The notes under the pieces are model-generated. The model did not search any database. It was given only the letters and a program-made list of their open reading frames with translations, and was not told the DNA's origin. 64,000 bases of DNA from Garcia nutans (Eukaryota > Streptophyta > Magnoliopsida > Malpighiales > Euphorbiaceae), in NCBI GenBank assembly GCA_947685225.1, contig CANTUV010000014.1, positions 9,610,001 through 9,674,000 on the forward strand, read 5' to 3'. The first letter of the stretch is position 1; the number at the start of each line of letters is the position of its first letter. This document shows, one piece after another, positions 46,609 to 57,863 of the stretch. The position numbers and the translations under genes were made by a program.

Positions 46609-47955
46609 ATGGCCAAGGCCTTGGCTAGCATGCCAATTTCTACCTCCACGACATCGGAGGAGCTGAACAACATCATTGGAGGGGTAATGAAATGTGAAGA
46701 AAAGAGTGAAGTTAATATGGGAGTAGTTTCTTTTTTGGATGCGGACTTACCGGAGGAGGGGAGAGACCACATTCGCCCTCTCTTTATCAAAGTAGAAATC
46801 AAGGGGAAGAGGACTCCTTGTGTAATGGTCGATGATGGATCAGCTATAAATGTTTGCCCACTTAAGATATTGCCAAAGCTAGCTATGTCAACAAGGGATC
46901 TAAATTCGACCGAAGTAACAATTCGGGCTTATGATAACATTAAGAGACATGCCGAAGGGACTTTCAAAGCGGCTGTCAAGGTTGGTCCAATTGAATCTAT
47001 TGTTGAGTTTGTTGTTTTAGACATACTGGTTGCCTTTGCTTTACTTTTAGGGTGACCATGGTTTCATCCTCTTGGTGGAGTTCCTTCAACCCTCCACCAA
47101 AAGATCAAGTTCCCTAATGGAGATGGGACAGTGGTCATTGAAGCTGAAGATAATGAGATTATTAACGCTCTAATGATTGAGAGGCCTCTCAATGGTTTTC
47201 AAGTAGCTGCAATTTCTGATGATGAAGTAGTGGACTCCAAAGTCTTGAATATGATGAAGAATATGAACTACCTTCCCGGAGCTGGTCTTGAAAAGAGTAA
47301 GGCCGGTTTGACAAAGTTGCCAGATTTTAGAATTCAAACTTCCAAGAAAGGGTTGGGATATGATGAAGCCAATGATGTCCAGCCAAAAAAGAGTGAGAAG
47401 ATAAGCTTCCCACCACTTGAAGAGATCTTTGTCAAGGCTCCAGATATGGGACCACTCCAAGGAAAGCCCGAGCAGATCATGTTCATGGGTAAGTTAATCC
47501 TAGGTTTTGAAATTTTTGCAGATGTTGCCGAGCTAGTGGAGCAAGTGAAGAAAGAACTCACCCTACCAACCAGCAAAGAATCCAATCCAAAAGAGAAGAA
47601 TGAAGCTGTCCTGAAAGCCGAGAAGACTCCGAAAGAGATTGCTGCCCTGGTCGAAGAAAAGTTTGAAGACATCCTACTTTATGATTCTGAGAACAATGAT
47701 CTTGATTTTGATTTTAATTTGTCTACTTTGTATGAGGATGATGATGTTTTCTTTTACAAAATGAATGCAATAAAGTCTAATTTTGCTTACTTGTGTGATG
47801 TTTCTCCTGATGGTTGCATACATTCAAATAGCAGTTACATGAGCATCTTTAATATTAATTATGTTAACACACAATCATTAAATTTGGGAACAATCGAAAA
47901 TCTTAAAAATATTAGCATAGCATCCGATCTTACTCCTGATGAGAGAGAGATTTGA
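46609..47955 (+). pseudogene. C2 protease and linker with G-patch-like segment
   Basis: Retropepsin with VMVDDGSAINVCPL at about 46823-46864 (active-site D-G-S) and EFVVLDI-ALLLG near 47005-47052. TGG has become TGA at 47053 before PWFHPLGGVPST. After that, MNYLPGAGLEKSKAGL (about 47263-47310) and KKGLGYDEAN resemble a G-patch, a feature of Tat polyproteins. The frame stops at 47955. Confidence 0.75.
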
Positions 47956-48004
47956 AAAAATATTCAAAAAATATGAAGAAGTGTTTGCTTAGTCTTATGA
48001 AGAT

Positions 48005-49395
48005 ATGGCGGGGATTGATCGAGACATAGCTGAGCATCATATTCCAACTCACACTCACATAAAACCTGTCAAACAAAAGCTTAGGCAATTAAGACTTGAG
48101 TGGGCCGAATTGGTTAAAGAAGAGGTCACTAAGCAAATACAAGTGAAGTTCCTTGAAGTGATAGAATACCCAGATTGGCTAGCCAACATAGTACCCGTGC
48201 CAAAGAAAGATGGGAGAATAAGGGTCTGTGTGGACTATAGAGATTTGAACAATGCGTCCCCTAAGGATGATTTTCCTTTACCTCATATAGATGTCCTCAT
48301 TGATAGTGCAACCTCTAGCATGCTACACTCATTTGTAGATAAATTTTCCGGATATAATAAGGTGTTAATGGCCCAAGAGGATAAAACCAAAACTGCTTTT
48401 ATTACTACATGGGGTATATTTTGTTATAGGGTGATGCCGTTCAGCTTAAAGAATGCTGGAGCAACCGACCAAAGGATGGCCACCACACTATTTCATGACA
48501 TGATGCATAAAGAAGTTGAAGTATATGTTGATGATATGATGGTTAAATCAGATACAAGGGAACAACACTTCCAAAACTTAGAATTATTCGTCGATAGGGC
48601 TTTAAAATATAAGCTGAGATTAAACCCGAAGAGTGTGTATTCGGTGTTACTTCAGGCAAATTATTAGAACATGTGATTGGTCCAAATGGCATTGAGATTG
48701 ATCCTGACAAAGTTAAAGCAATCAGGGATATGCCAGCCCCAAAGATGGAGAGAGAAGTTCGGGGATTCATTGGTAAACTGTTGTACATTAGCAGATTTAT
48801 AGCAAAGCTCACAACAATTTGTGAACCTATCTTCAAATTGCTTAGAAAGAATCAGCCGGTCATTTGGAATGAAGAATGCCAAAAGGCCTTTGAGCGAATA
48901 AAAGAGTATTTATTGAATTCACCTGTTTTAAAACCACCTAAACCTGGCAAACCTCTATTACTATACTTAGCAGTAGAAGAAGAGTCAATAGGAGCCATGC
49001 TAGCCCAAGCAGACGAGTTAGAGATTGAGCATGTAGTCTACTATTTGAGTAGAAAGCTTCTACCTTATGAAATGAAGTATAGTGTCATTGAAAAGACCTG
49101 TATAGTCGTGGTTTGGTCTTCTAAGAAGTTGCGGCATTACTTTCAATCGTATAGTGTGCAAGCAATTTCCAGGCTGGATCCAATGAAGTACTTAAGGGAG
49201 ACACCCTCTTTGATTGGGAAATACGGTCGATGGTTGATAATATTAGAAGAATTTGAGATTAAGTATGTAACCAGAAAAGCAATCAAAGGTAGAACGGTGG
49301 CAGAATTCCTAGCCCAACAACCATTACCAGATAGCGAAGAGATAATCTTGGAATTTTCGGATGAATATTTAGAGGCAATTGAAGTACAATGGTGA
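48005..49395 (+). pseudogene. C2 reverse transcriptase and first RNase H
   Basis: Reverse transcriptase motifs VPVPKKDGRIRVCVDYRDLN (about 48193-48250), FPLPHID and the catalytic YVDDMM (about 48523-48540) are intact. A stop and shift at about 48650-48670 separate it from the RNase H part (LLLYLAVEEESIGAMLAQ, VVYYLSRKL) ending at 49395. The usual Asp of the RNase H motif appears as AVEEESIG, a Tat-type change seen also in the 54-56 kb copy. Confidence 0.8.
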
Positions 49396-49398
49396 AAA

Positions 49399-50213
49399 AT
49401 GTATTTTGATGGAGCAGTAAACAGGAAAGGAGCAGGTTTGGGAGTTATACTAGAATTGCCCAAAAGGGAACTTATCCCTTTACCCAAAAAGTTGAAATTT
49501 AGGGCAACCAATAATATGGTGGAGTACGAAGCTTGTATTTTTGGTTTAGAAACCCTAATGACTATGAAGGTGGATAAGGTGGAAGTTTTTGGCGATTCAT
49601 TTGCTAGTAGTATCCCAAGTAAATGGAGAGTGGGAGTTGAAAGAGGAAAAATTAAAACCATACCACCATTACCTGACCATGATGAAGAAGAACTTTAAGG
49701 AATGTAGGTTTATACACCTATCGAGAGAAGAAAATCAGATGGCTGATGCCCTAGCCACATTGGCTTCGGTATGGGAAAACCCTATCAGCTTATTCCTTAA
49801 GCCTCTGATTTTGACCAGTTCATCAACTCCTTGCTATGAATATGAAATAATCTTGGGAATTGATACAGACCATGATGCGTGGTATGATACTATAAGGCAA
49901 TTTTTGGAGGAAACAGAATACCTGTCGGGGGCAACAAAGAAAGAGAGAAGAGCCATAAGGCGGTGGTCTTTGCAATACATCACATTCCATGGGGAGTTAT
50001 ATCGAAGATGGCCTGATGGGGGTGCATTTAAGATGTTTAAGAAAACCTGAAGTGGAGCGTATCATGTGAGAAATAGAATCGGGAAATTGCGGTCCACACA
50101 TGAGTGGTTTGGCCCTAGTTAAGAAGATTATTCGACAAGGTTACTACTGGTTGACCATGGAGAAAGATTGTATTGAGTTTGTCAAGAAGTGCCAACAATG
50201 TTAGATGTATGGT
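49399..50213 (+). pseudogene. C2 second (archaeal-type) RNase H and integrase zinc region
   Basis: YFDGAVNRKGAGLGVIL, ATNNMVEYEACIFGLE and VEVFGDS (about 49402-49608) give the D, E, D of an RNase H of the archaeal/plant type. An extra RNase H after the normal one is a known hallmark of Tat-lineage elements. A frame change near 49610-49690 leads to ENQMADALATLASV and the start of the integrase zinc-binding region (LYRRWPDGG near 49998), which then carries stops up to the S insertion. Confidence 0.8.
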
Positions 50214-50794
50214 AACTTGAATCACATGCCTTCTGAAGAACTGCATTCAATGTTGTTGTCCCAAGATGGCAACCAAGAGGGGGGGTGAATTGGTTTCCTC
50301 AAGAAATAATGACAATTAAAAAACTCAACAAACTAGAAATGCGGAATAGAGAGATGGTTGAGTAATGAAAGAAAGAAAGAACACACAAGATTTATAGTGG
50401 TTCAGATTTACTTCAATCCTACATCCACTTCCTTAACAACTTGTTAAGGTTCCACTAATCTTTGAAGTTTTTACAAGCTTACTTCCAACTTTGGTGTTTT
50501 CACAAGTTCACACCTAACTTCACAAGTGTTTTTCTAAGGCTTACACTCAAGAACCTTTAAAGAAGTTTTTAAGGCTCACTCTCACAACCCAAACAAGAGT
50601 TTTACAAGGCTTACTCTTACAACCTAAGTGTTTTTCCAAGCTCACACTCAAACTTATACAATGGTGTTTTCAATGCTTACACCTATCATTAATTACAATT
50701 CAAATGTAAGTTTAAGTAAAAGAAAGTTTGTTTCTTGGCTATGAAATTCTTTTTATTTTTTGCTTCTCTGCTTTCTTTTCTTATAGAAGCACTG

Positions 50795-50802
50795 TATTTA
50801 TA
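50795..50802 (-). promoter_or_regulatory. TATA box of S
   Basis: Minus strand GGCTATAAATACAG, a strong plant TATA context, followed by a short leader. Confidence 0.6.
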
Positions 50803-50888
50803 GCCAATGTGGTCTTACTAGCCGTTATTGATAGTAAGAATAAAGTCTTGGCAGTTTAGACCTTCTTTACAAACTGTCCGAAGCATTT

Positions 50889-51447
50889 CGCGGTCGTCCT
50901 TCATATAAGGATGGTGGCGCTATTGCCATACGCGGTCGTCCTTGTACAAGGTACGGTCGCTGAATTTAAAAAAGCTTCAACGGTCGAATTTGAGTGCTCT
51001 GCAGCAGGAATCTTGCCCATGCTGTGGTTGTCGGGACGGTCGCGCATCACAAAGGTGCGGTTTCCCTTTTTGAATGTTGAAGTGGATTTATAACGGTCAT
51101 GTCACGTGTCATTCTCTGACAGGGCAGAAGAGATGACCGCCAAAATTTGAATATCGCGGTCGCCCTAGGTAACATCTCGCGGTCAAAGTGAGATACTCGC
51201 GTCGAACTTCTGGACGCACCTGAGGACGCGAACACTACTATCTCTTTAAGCAAATTCTTTTTGAATTGGTAGAGCGGTCGGGAATATAAATGGGCGGTCA
51301 CTAAAGTAATAAGCGAGGTCGTATCATTCGCCGTTCTTGTCACCGTGAACCTTACTGTGATTAGAATGATTTGAGTTCCTTGGGTAGCGGTCGTCCATAA
51401 CTTGGGACGGTCGCTCTTCATTAAGTGCGGTCGTTACTGAGGTCGGG
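50889..51447 (-). repeat. CGGTC/GACCG word array in S
   Basis: CGGTC occurs about 13 times on the plus strand in about 560 bases, usually as GCGGTCG or ACGGTCG. GACCG occurs near 51134 and 51520. The nearest copy is about 90 bases upstream of the TATA box in minus orientation. Spacing is irregular, so it is not a simple tandem repeat. Confidence 0.8.
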
Positions 51448-51653
51448 TTTCTGACTGCGAAACCTACTGTGATAAGGTTTCATCCTTTAATTGAATGGTG
51501 CGGTTGTATTCAGGTTTGGTGTGACCGCTATAAGTGTTCTGTTAAGCTTTATTTGAAGTAACCTAAGCCTGCAACAAGATTCTCCTAACACATGTTAAAT
51601 GGATCATTCAATTTGAGTTGTCAATGATCAAAATTTAGATCATTTGTCTAACA

Positions 51654-52530
51654 AATTTCTTCACCCTGGCCATTTGCCACCTGGGGTATCGACATTATAG
51701 GAGAGATACATCCGACAGCTTCAAACCGTCACCGTTTCATTGTGGTAGCAGTAGATTATTTTTCAAAATGGGTCGAAGCTGAATCCTTCAACAAGCTGGG
51801 TGCAAACCAAATGGCTAGGTTTATTGAAAAGAACCTCATCTATAGATACGGGGTCTCGCACAGTGTGATATCAGACAATGGGGTACAGTTCCAAGGAGCA
51901 GTTAAGGATTTATTCTCGAAGTACCAAATCCATCATCATAGATCCTCTCCTTATAAACCAAAGGCTAATGGTGCCGTGGAAGCAACAAACAAGATAATTA
52001 AGCAAATTTTGTCCAAAATGACCAAGACTTACAGGGATTGGTCAGAGATGCTTCCCTTTGCTTTATAGGGATATAGGACAAGTGTGCGAACACCTACTGG
52101 AATGACACCATTCTCTTTGGTTTGCAAGATGGAAGCAGTATTGCCAATCGAAATTGAGATTAAGTCGTTAAGAATAGTCTTGGAAGCCGAACTGCCTGAA
52201 ACGGAATGGGTAGTGAGCAGATACACACAGTTAGCTTTAGTAGAAGAGAGAAGGTTAAAAGCATTGTATCATCACCAACTGTATCAAAAGAAGATAGCTC
52301 AGGCCTACAATAGAAGGGTTTAAATCAGAAAATTCAGAGTTGGGAATTTGGTGTTGAAGCAATGTAAGCCTAATGTATATGATCCAAGAGGGAAGTTCAG
52401 GCCTAGCCGGGAAGGGCCATATGTCGTGAAATAAGTCATGAACAAAGGTGCGGTGAAGTTATCAGATATGGACGGGAACAAATTTAGTGAGCCAGTAAAC
52501 ATTGACAGGTTGAAGAGGTTTTATGTATGA
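51654..52530 (+). pseudogene. C2 integrase core and C-terminus
   Basis: WGIDIIGEIHP then VDYFSKWVEAE (first Asp), SDNGVQFQG (second Asp, about 51872-51900) and KANGAVEATNK (Glu, about 51963-51996). TAG at 52066 and TAA at 52321 interrupt. The GPYVVK-type end near 52410 and INIDRLKRFYV-like end (52500-52530) close pol. Integrase would insert the cDNA into host DNA. Confidence 0.8.
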
Positions 52531-52543
52531 TAAAAAAAAGAGA

Positions 52544-52715
52544 AAAAAGAGCTCGCTAGGTTGAAAACCCAAAAAGGGCGGGCTAGGCAAAAGTTAGAGC
52601 AGTCCGCTAGTTCTGAAAACCCGAAAGGGCGGGCTAGGCAACAATTAGGGCTAAATGAGAGAAAATCGTCAATTAGAAAAACCCGAAAGGGCTAACTGGC
52701 AACATGAGTGATCTT
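52544..52715 (+). repeat. GAAAACCCGAAAGGGC repeats, downstream of C2 pol
   Basis: Three copies of a unit of about 70-75 bases containing GAAAACCC.AAAGGGCGGG and CTAGGCAA. More copies lie at 53384-53550 within the antisense intron. Confidence 0.75.
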
Positions 52716-52939
52716 GTGTATGCTGGCTTTATGTTTCGTTGTTCCCTAATTTAATAAAATAGAATTAATGTTAAAATTGTTCTATATGCACTGTTATAAG
52801 TATTTGACCAGATATGGATGAAATAAATAAACACAATAGCAAAAGGTGATGACAAATTATAAATGAAAAGAAGCATCTTTTATTACTTTAATTATTTTTC
52901 ATCCTAACGATACACTTTCTGAATTAATAAATGCAAAAT

Positions 52940-53921
52940 CTATGGTAGTCGATAAATGTAACGTGCATGCCAGCTTTGCCTCAGCCGATCCAAGTAGGCT
53001 TCAGTCAAACAAGGCATGTCTAAGTCGGGAGTAAAGTCAGAATCGCGAGGGTCGGCTCTGTACTGACGGCCAAGTCCGCGAGGATCATAGCATGTACCTT
53101 GACAAAGAGCAGCAAGTGGAACATACATCAAGTATGTCCGTATGGTGATACAAGAAATTTTCCACCAAGGTACCAACCAACGGATATTGACTTCAGAGTG
53201 TGAGTGGATCCAGCCAACCCAGTCAGCATATGAAGAAGCAGGATTGAGTAGCTTCCTAGCAGAATTATGATGTGGCAGGTATCTAGCAAAATCCATGGAT
53301 GGAATATCAAGCAAGCAAAGATGCTCCTGAAGCCAAATCTGTGGAAAAAAGAATTAAAATTTTAAAAAAGAGAGAAAAAGAAAAAAGGCCAGATAAGTTG
53401 AAAACCCGCGAGGGCAGCTTAGGCAAAAATTAGGACAGCTCACTAGTTCCGAAAACCCACACGGGCGGACTAGGCAAAAATTAGAGCAATAAAGAAAAAA
53501 AAAAGAAAAGAAAAAATCTAAATTGAAAACTCAAAAGGGCAGTTTAGGTAATTACCTGAAGCAACAACGGACTCCCAGTCAGCCTCTTTGACAATCCTAA
53601 TTTAAATCGGTCTAATCCAACTAAGGTTTCGGCTAAGATCACAGGTATCAGCGACAAGCCTCCTTCCATTTGGTCCATAATATCCAATACCCGTGGATGA
53701 ATATCGCCGTCAGAAGAAACAAGCAAGAATTGGCCGAGCAAGCAAAGACAGAGCATGCATCCCCATGCCTTAGTAGGGGCCAATTGAGAGAGACAAAAGT
53801 CAATCAAAGGAGCAAGTAGAATTTTTTCACCTCTCATCAACTGAAGAACTTCGGGTTTTGGAATTTGAAATAACATCTGCATCTTCTGTTGAGTCTTGGA
53901 AATCAGTGCGGGTAATGCCAT
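52940..53921 (-). CDS. Antisense spliced gene, plant-mobile-domain/DUF7745-like
   Basis: Minus strand. Exon 1 is 53921-53556 (122 codons) and exon 2 is 53338-52940 (132 codons). The 217-base intron has CAG|GTAATT and TTTCCACAG|AT borders, and the frame is kept (phase 0), giving 254 residues. Exon 1 carries IPVILAETLVGLD and ends GSPLLLQ. Exon 2 begins IWLQEHL, so the family motif GSPLLLQ-IWLQEHL is rebuilt across the splice. Exon 2 includes WVGWIHSHSEVNIRWLVPWW. These fit plant mobile domain/DUF7745 proteins, known as extra, often antisense, genes in Tat-lineage elements. The N-terminus is short, ending where C2 breaks off at about 53928. Function unknown; possibly captured host sequence. Confidence 0.6.
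53384..53550. repeat. GAAAACCC repeats inside the antisense intron
   Basis: Three copies of GAAAACCC...GGGC...TAGGCAAAAATTAG, similar to 52544-52715. They fill most of the intron. Confidence 0.7.
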
Positions 53922-53927
53922 TTGTTA

Positions 53928-56085
53928 ATTTTAATGCTATTGTGAAGGCTAATTCAATTAAATCCATGGTTGAGTTTGTAGTTTTGGATATACCCGTAAC
54001 TTTCTCATTACTATTGGGATGACCCTGGTTTCATCCTCTTGGTGAAGTTCCTTCTACACTTCATTAGAAGATCAAGTTCCCAAATGGAGAAGAAACAGTG
54101 ATTATCGAGGCTGAGAATAATGAAGTAGTAAATGCGTTGATGATTGAGAGGCCTTGCAATGGTTTTCAAGTAGATGTTATTTCTGATAATGAGATAATGG
54201 GTTTTAGAATTCTGGCTATGATGAAGAAAATAAACTATCTACCTGGCACCGGCCTTGGGAAGGGGAAGGTAGGTGTAATTGAGCTCCAAAATTTCAAGAC
54301 TCAAACTTATAAGAAAGGGTTGGGATATGATGAATCAAATGGAGGTTTTCTACTGAAAAAGAATGAGAAGATGAATTTTCCTCCACTTGAAGAAATATTT
54401 GTCAAAGCACTAGAATTGGGACCACTCTAAGAAAAGCCAAAACCAATCATGTTTATGGGAAAGATGATCCCCGGGTTTGAGATCTTTGCTGATGTTGCTG
54501 AATTGGTGGAACATGAAGAGAAGAAGCTCGACTTGCAACCGATAAAGAGCCTAGCCTGGAAGAAAAGAAAGAAGCTGCCTTGAAGATCCAGAAGAATTCG
54601 GAGGAAATTACTGCCCTCATCGAAGAATAGTTTGAGGATCTTCTAGTTTATGATGATAACATTGATGTTAATTCTGATTTTGATTTTAATTTATTTTCTC
54701 TGTATAAGGATGATGATGTTTTCTTTTCCAAAATGAATGCAATAAAGTTTGATTTTGCTTACTTGTGTGATATTTTTTCTGATGATTGCATACATTCAAA
54801 TAGTGGTTGTATGAGCATTTTTAATATTAACTCTGTTGATATACAATCATTAAATTTGGAAACAACCGATAATCCTAAAAATATTAGCATAGCATCCGGC
54901 CTTACTTCTGATGAGAGAGAGAGATTAGAAAAAATATTTAAAAAATATGAAGGGGTCTTTTCTTAGTCTTATAAGCATATGCCTGGACTTGATAGAGATA
55001 TAGTCGAGCACCTGATTCCCGCTTACACTCACATGAAATCTGTCAAACAAAAGCTTAGACTGTTAAGACCGCAGAATTGATCAAAGAAGAAGTCACTAAA
55101 CAAATACAAGTAAAGTTCCTTGAAGTGACAGATTATTCAGATTGGCTAGACAATATAGTTTCCGTGACAAAAAAAAGATAGAAAAATTAGGGTCTGTGTG
55201 GACTATAGAGACTTAAACAAGGCTTCCCTTAAGGATGACTTTCCTTTACCCCATATAGATGTCCTTATTGATAGTGCAACCTCTAGAGTGCTACACTCAT
55301 TCATAGATGGATTTTTTGGATATAATCAAGTATTAATGGCCTAAGAGGATAAAGCTAAAACTGCCTTTATTACTACATAGGGTATATTTTGTTATAGGGT
55401 GATGCCTTTTGGATTAAAGAATGCTGGAGCAACCTACCAAAGGATGGCCACCACTTTGTTTCATGACATGATGCATAAGGAAGTTGAGGACTATGTTGAT
55501 GATATAATGGTAAATTCAGATACAAGAGAACACCATTTTCATAACCTAGAGATATTCTTTGAGAGAGTAGTAAAGTATAATATCAGGTTAAATCCAAAGA
55601 AGTGTGTGTTTGAAGTTACTTCAGGTAAAATACTTGGGCATGTGATTAGCCCAAATGGTATTGAGATTGACCCTAACAAGGTTAAGGCAATCAGGAATAT
55701 GCCAGCCCCTAAGACTGAGAAGGAAGTTTGGTGGTTCATCAAATGATTGTAGTACATTAGCAGGTTCATAGCAAAGCTTACCATAATATGTGAACCTATA
55801 TTTAAATTGCTTAAAAAGAACCAGCCAGTCAAGTGGAATGAAGAGTGTCAAAAGGTCTTTGAGCGTATAAAAGAGTATTTGCTTAATCCACTTGTTTTGA
55901 AACCACCTAAACCTGGAAAACCTTTATTACTATACTTAGTAGTAGAAGAAGGGTCAATAGGAGTTATGCTAGCCCAAGCAGATGAATCAGGGGTTGAGCA
56001 CGTTGTCTACTATTTAAGTAGAAAGCTCATACCTTATGAGATTAAGTATAGTATCATTGAAAAGACTTGTATAGTTGTTTAGTCT
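53928..56085 (+). pseudogene. Second C-type pol fragment, cut by A2
   Basis: Parallels C2 from the protease (about 46965) to RNase H (about 49115), with separate lesions. It has the PWFHPLGEVPST region, the G-patch-like MMKKINYLPGTGLGKGKVG (about 54217-54275), reverse transcriptase (VCVDYRDLNKAS near 55193-55225, MMPFGLKNAGATYQ at 55399, YVDDIM at about 55492-55509) and RNase H to 56082. The last codons before the break are IVV then TAG where C2 has TGG. A2 inserts at 56086. It may come from a separate insertion or a duplication. Confidence 0.8.
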
Positions 56086-57863
56086 TGGTGCGTCGTGCCT
56101 AGAGCTATACTAATACCGCAAGTGCACGGGTCGCCTGAGTAATAAAGTAGTGAGTGAGTTATCGTTCCACTGAGGACAAGGCCAAGCACTAGTGCAAACC
56201 TTAACTGTTGTTTAGCGAATTAATATTTTTCTGAAGTTTTGTAATTGAAGACAATTAACTTAAATAAATGAAAGCAAAGATAAATTGTGTGTTGTGTAAA
56301 AATGATTGATGATAATGATACTATCCAGATATTGAATCCTCCTAGCCTAAATTACATTATATGATAGAGTTGAGTTGGCATTCCTCTAACTTAGACTAAA
56401 ACCTCATTTGAGCGAATTAATCGCTAATCACTAAGTAGAGTGTCGGAATCTCTTCTCAAACACAATTAAGTAGATCATGCATTAAGAACAAGGAACTATA
56501 AACCAAATGATCTTGTAGGTCTATCTCTAGCACCCCAATCAATCCTCAACCCTTATGAGTTATCAATTCATATCAAGCTTTCTCAAGTCAATAATATGAA
56601 AATGGCAAACAATCAATAAGCATGCTATCATCAATTGGCAATAATCATTAAGCATCATAAGGATAAAACAATTCAATCAATTAAAAGTATTCAATCATAC
56701 AAATATGCTAGGGTTCATCAACATCTAGATAGAGAATGATTTAGTTCATGTTCAATACACTTAATACAACAACAACAACAATAACATTAAAATACATAAA
56801 AGGAGAAAATAGAAAAACCCCTTTCAATATAGCTTCTTGAATCTTCAGGAGCTGCCAATGGAAGATGGAGATGCTAGAGAGGATGGAAATGAAGGATGAA
56901 GATGAAGAGTCAAGGAAAGTGTCACTCCCTCCTTGCCCAAAACGTGTATGCCCAGCCTCCTCCTCTCAAACCTCTCTTCTCTGCCTCTGTTCTCTGTTTT
57001 CTGCACAAACCTGCAGCCCTCTACAGAAGCTTCCTTCAAAACTCCCTCTTCTTCTCTTTTTATTTTCCCTCCAAAGCTCAAGCCATGCTTCCAACTCACT
57101 TCCAACTCACCCCATTCATCCTTGTCTCCCACATTCTCTTCGTTTAATCTTTCTTTCCATCATTTAGACAAGCTTTTTCTTTCTTTAATCTTTCTTTTGG
57201 CAATGGTTGTTCCCCACTTGTTCCTCAAACCGTGCAAGAGAAATCAACTTTTAATGGGTGACACGGCCAAGCCATGAGTGGCTTGGCCGTGTCCCTCATC
57301 TTTCTTTGGGACACGGCCAAGCAAGTTGGTCGTGTCTCTTGTTGCCCCTCTTCCTTTCTTTCTTTTCTCTTTGGTTTCATGGGGTGACACGGCCAAGCTC
57401 CTGGCCATGTCATGTGACACGGCCAGTGGCTTGGCTGTGTCACTTGGGTGTGTCACCTTCTACTTGTTTCTTTTCTTCTTTTGTTCTTTGGCTAGGCATG
57501 GGACACGGCCAAGCTTGTGGCCGTGTCACTTGCCAGTGTCTTCTTCTGCCAAATTTTCTTTCCTTTCTTGGTCTCTTTGATTTTTGTCTTTGGGTGAGAC
57601 ACGGCCAGTGGCTTGGCCGTGTCTCTTGGGCATGTCATCTACTGCCTTGAAGTAATTTTGAGGGACATGGCCAAGCTTGCTTTGGCTTGGCCATGTCTTG
57701 CTTGATTCATTCTCTTTCTTCATTGTTTTGATAATCCAAGGGAGTTTTTCCACTTTAACCTAAAACAAACACTTAAAACAAACTTTAAACCAAACTCAAA
57801 TGAAACATTAACTAAAAACACATTAAAATCATACTAAAAACAAGTATAAAAACACTCTTATCA
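56086..57863 (-). repeat. A2 3' LTR
   Basis: Minus strand TGATAAGAGTGTTTTTATAC to CGACGCACCA. Shares the U3 part and hairpin array with A1, but the R/U5 end differs (GCACTTGCGGTATTAG region near 56112), so it belongs to another subfamily. Confidence 0.8.
57258..57698 (-). repeat. GACACGGCC hairpin array in A2 LTR
   Basis: About seven units with arms GACACGGCCA/TGGCCGTGTC, some with one mismatch such as GACATGGCC. They are separated by T-rich pieces (CTTTCTTTCTTTTC). Confidence 0.85.

Larger units (their letters stand above)
50254..51653 (-). mobile_element. S: solo LTR of unknown lineage
   Basis: Starts TGTTGTCCCAAGATGGCAAC (plus strand) and ends GTCTAACA, giving TGTT...AACA ends. Flanks AATGT and AATTT form a near-matching duplication. 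It breaks C2 integrase between CATTCAATG and the CCCTGGCCATTTGCC segment. No coding frame. A TATA box on the minus strand (50795-50802) suggests minus orientation. Exact ends are tentative. Confidence 0.55.
41635..53927 (+). mobile_element. C2: Tat/Ogre-type element with pol and antisense gene, 3' end lost
   Basis: Order is 5' LTR, tRNA-Arg-type primer-binding site, leader, gag, protease, reverse transcriptase, RNase H, second RNase H, integrase, GAAAACCC repeats, antisense spliced gene. The second RNase H marks the Tat lineage. No 3' LTR: at about 53928 the sequence jumps to another piece of C-type pol. The first T of the LTR is also missing at the junction with C1. Stops and shifts make it inactive. 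S interrupts the integrase. Confidence 0.85.

Noticed and set aside
56865..57277. Overlapping Ser/Leu/Phe-rich frames resembling a secreted protein
   Set aside because: Three overlapping frames open together in pyrimidine-rich A2 LTR sequence, which corresponds to the purine-rich leader on the other strand.
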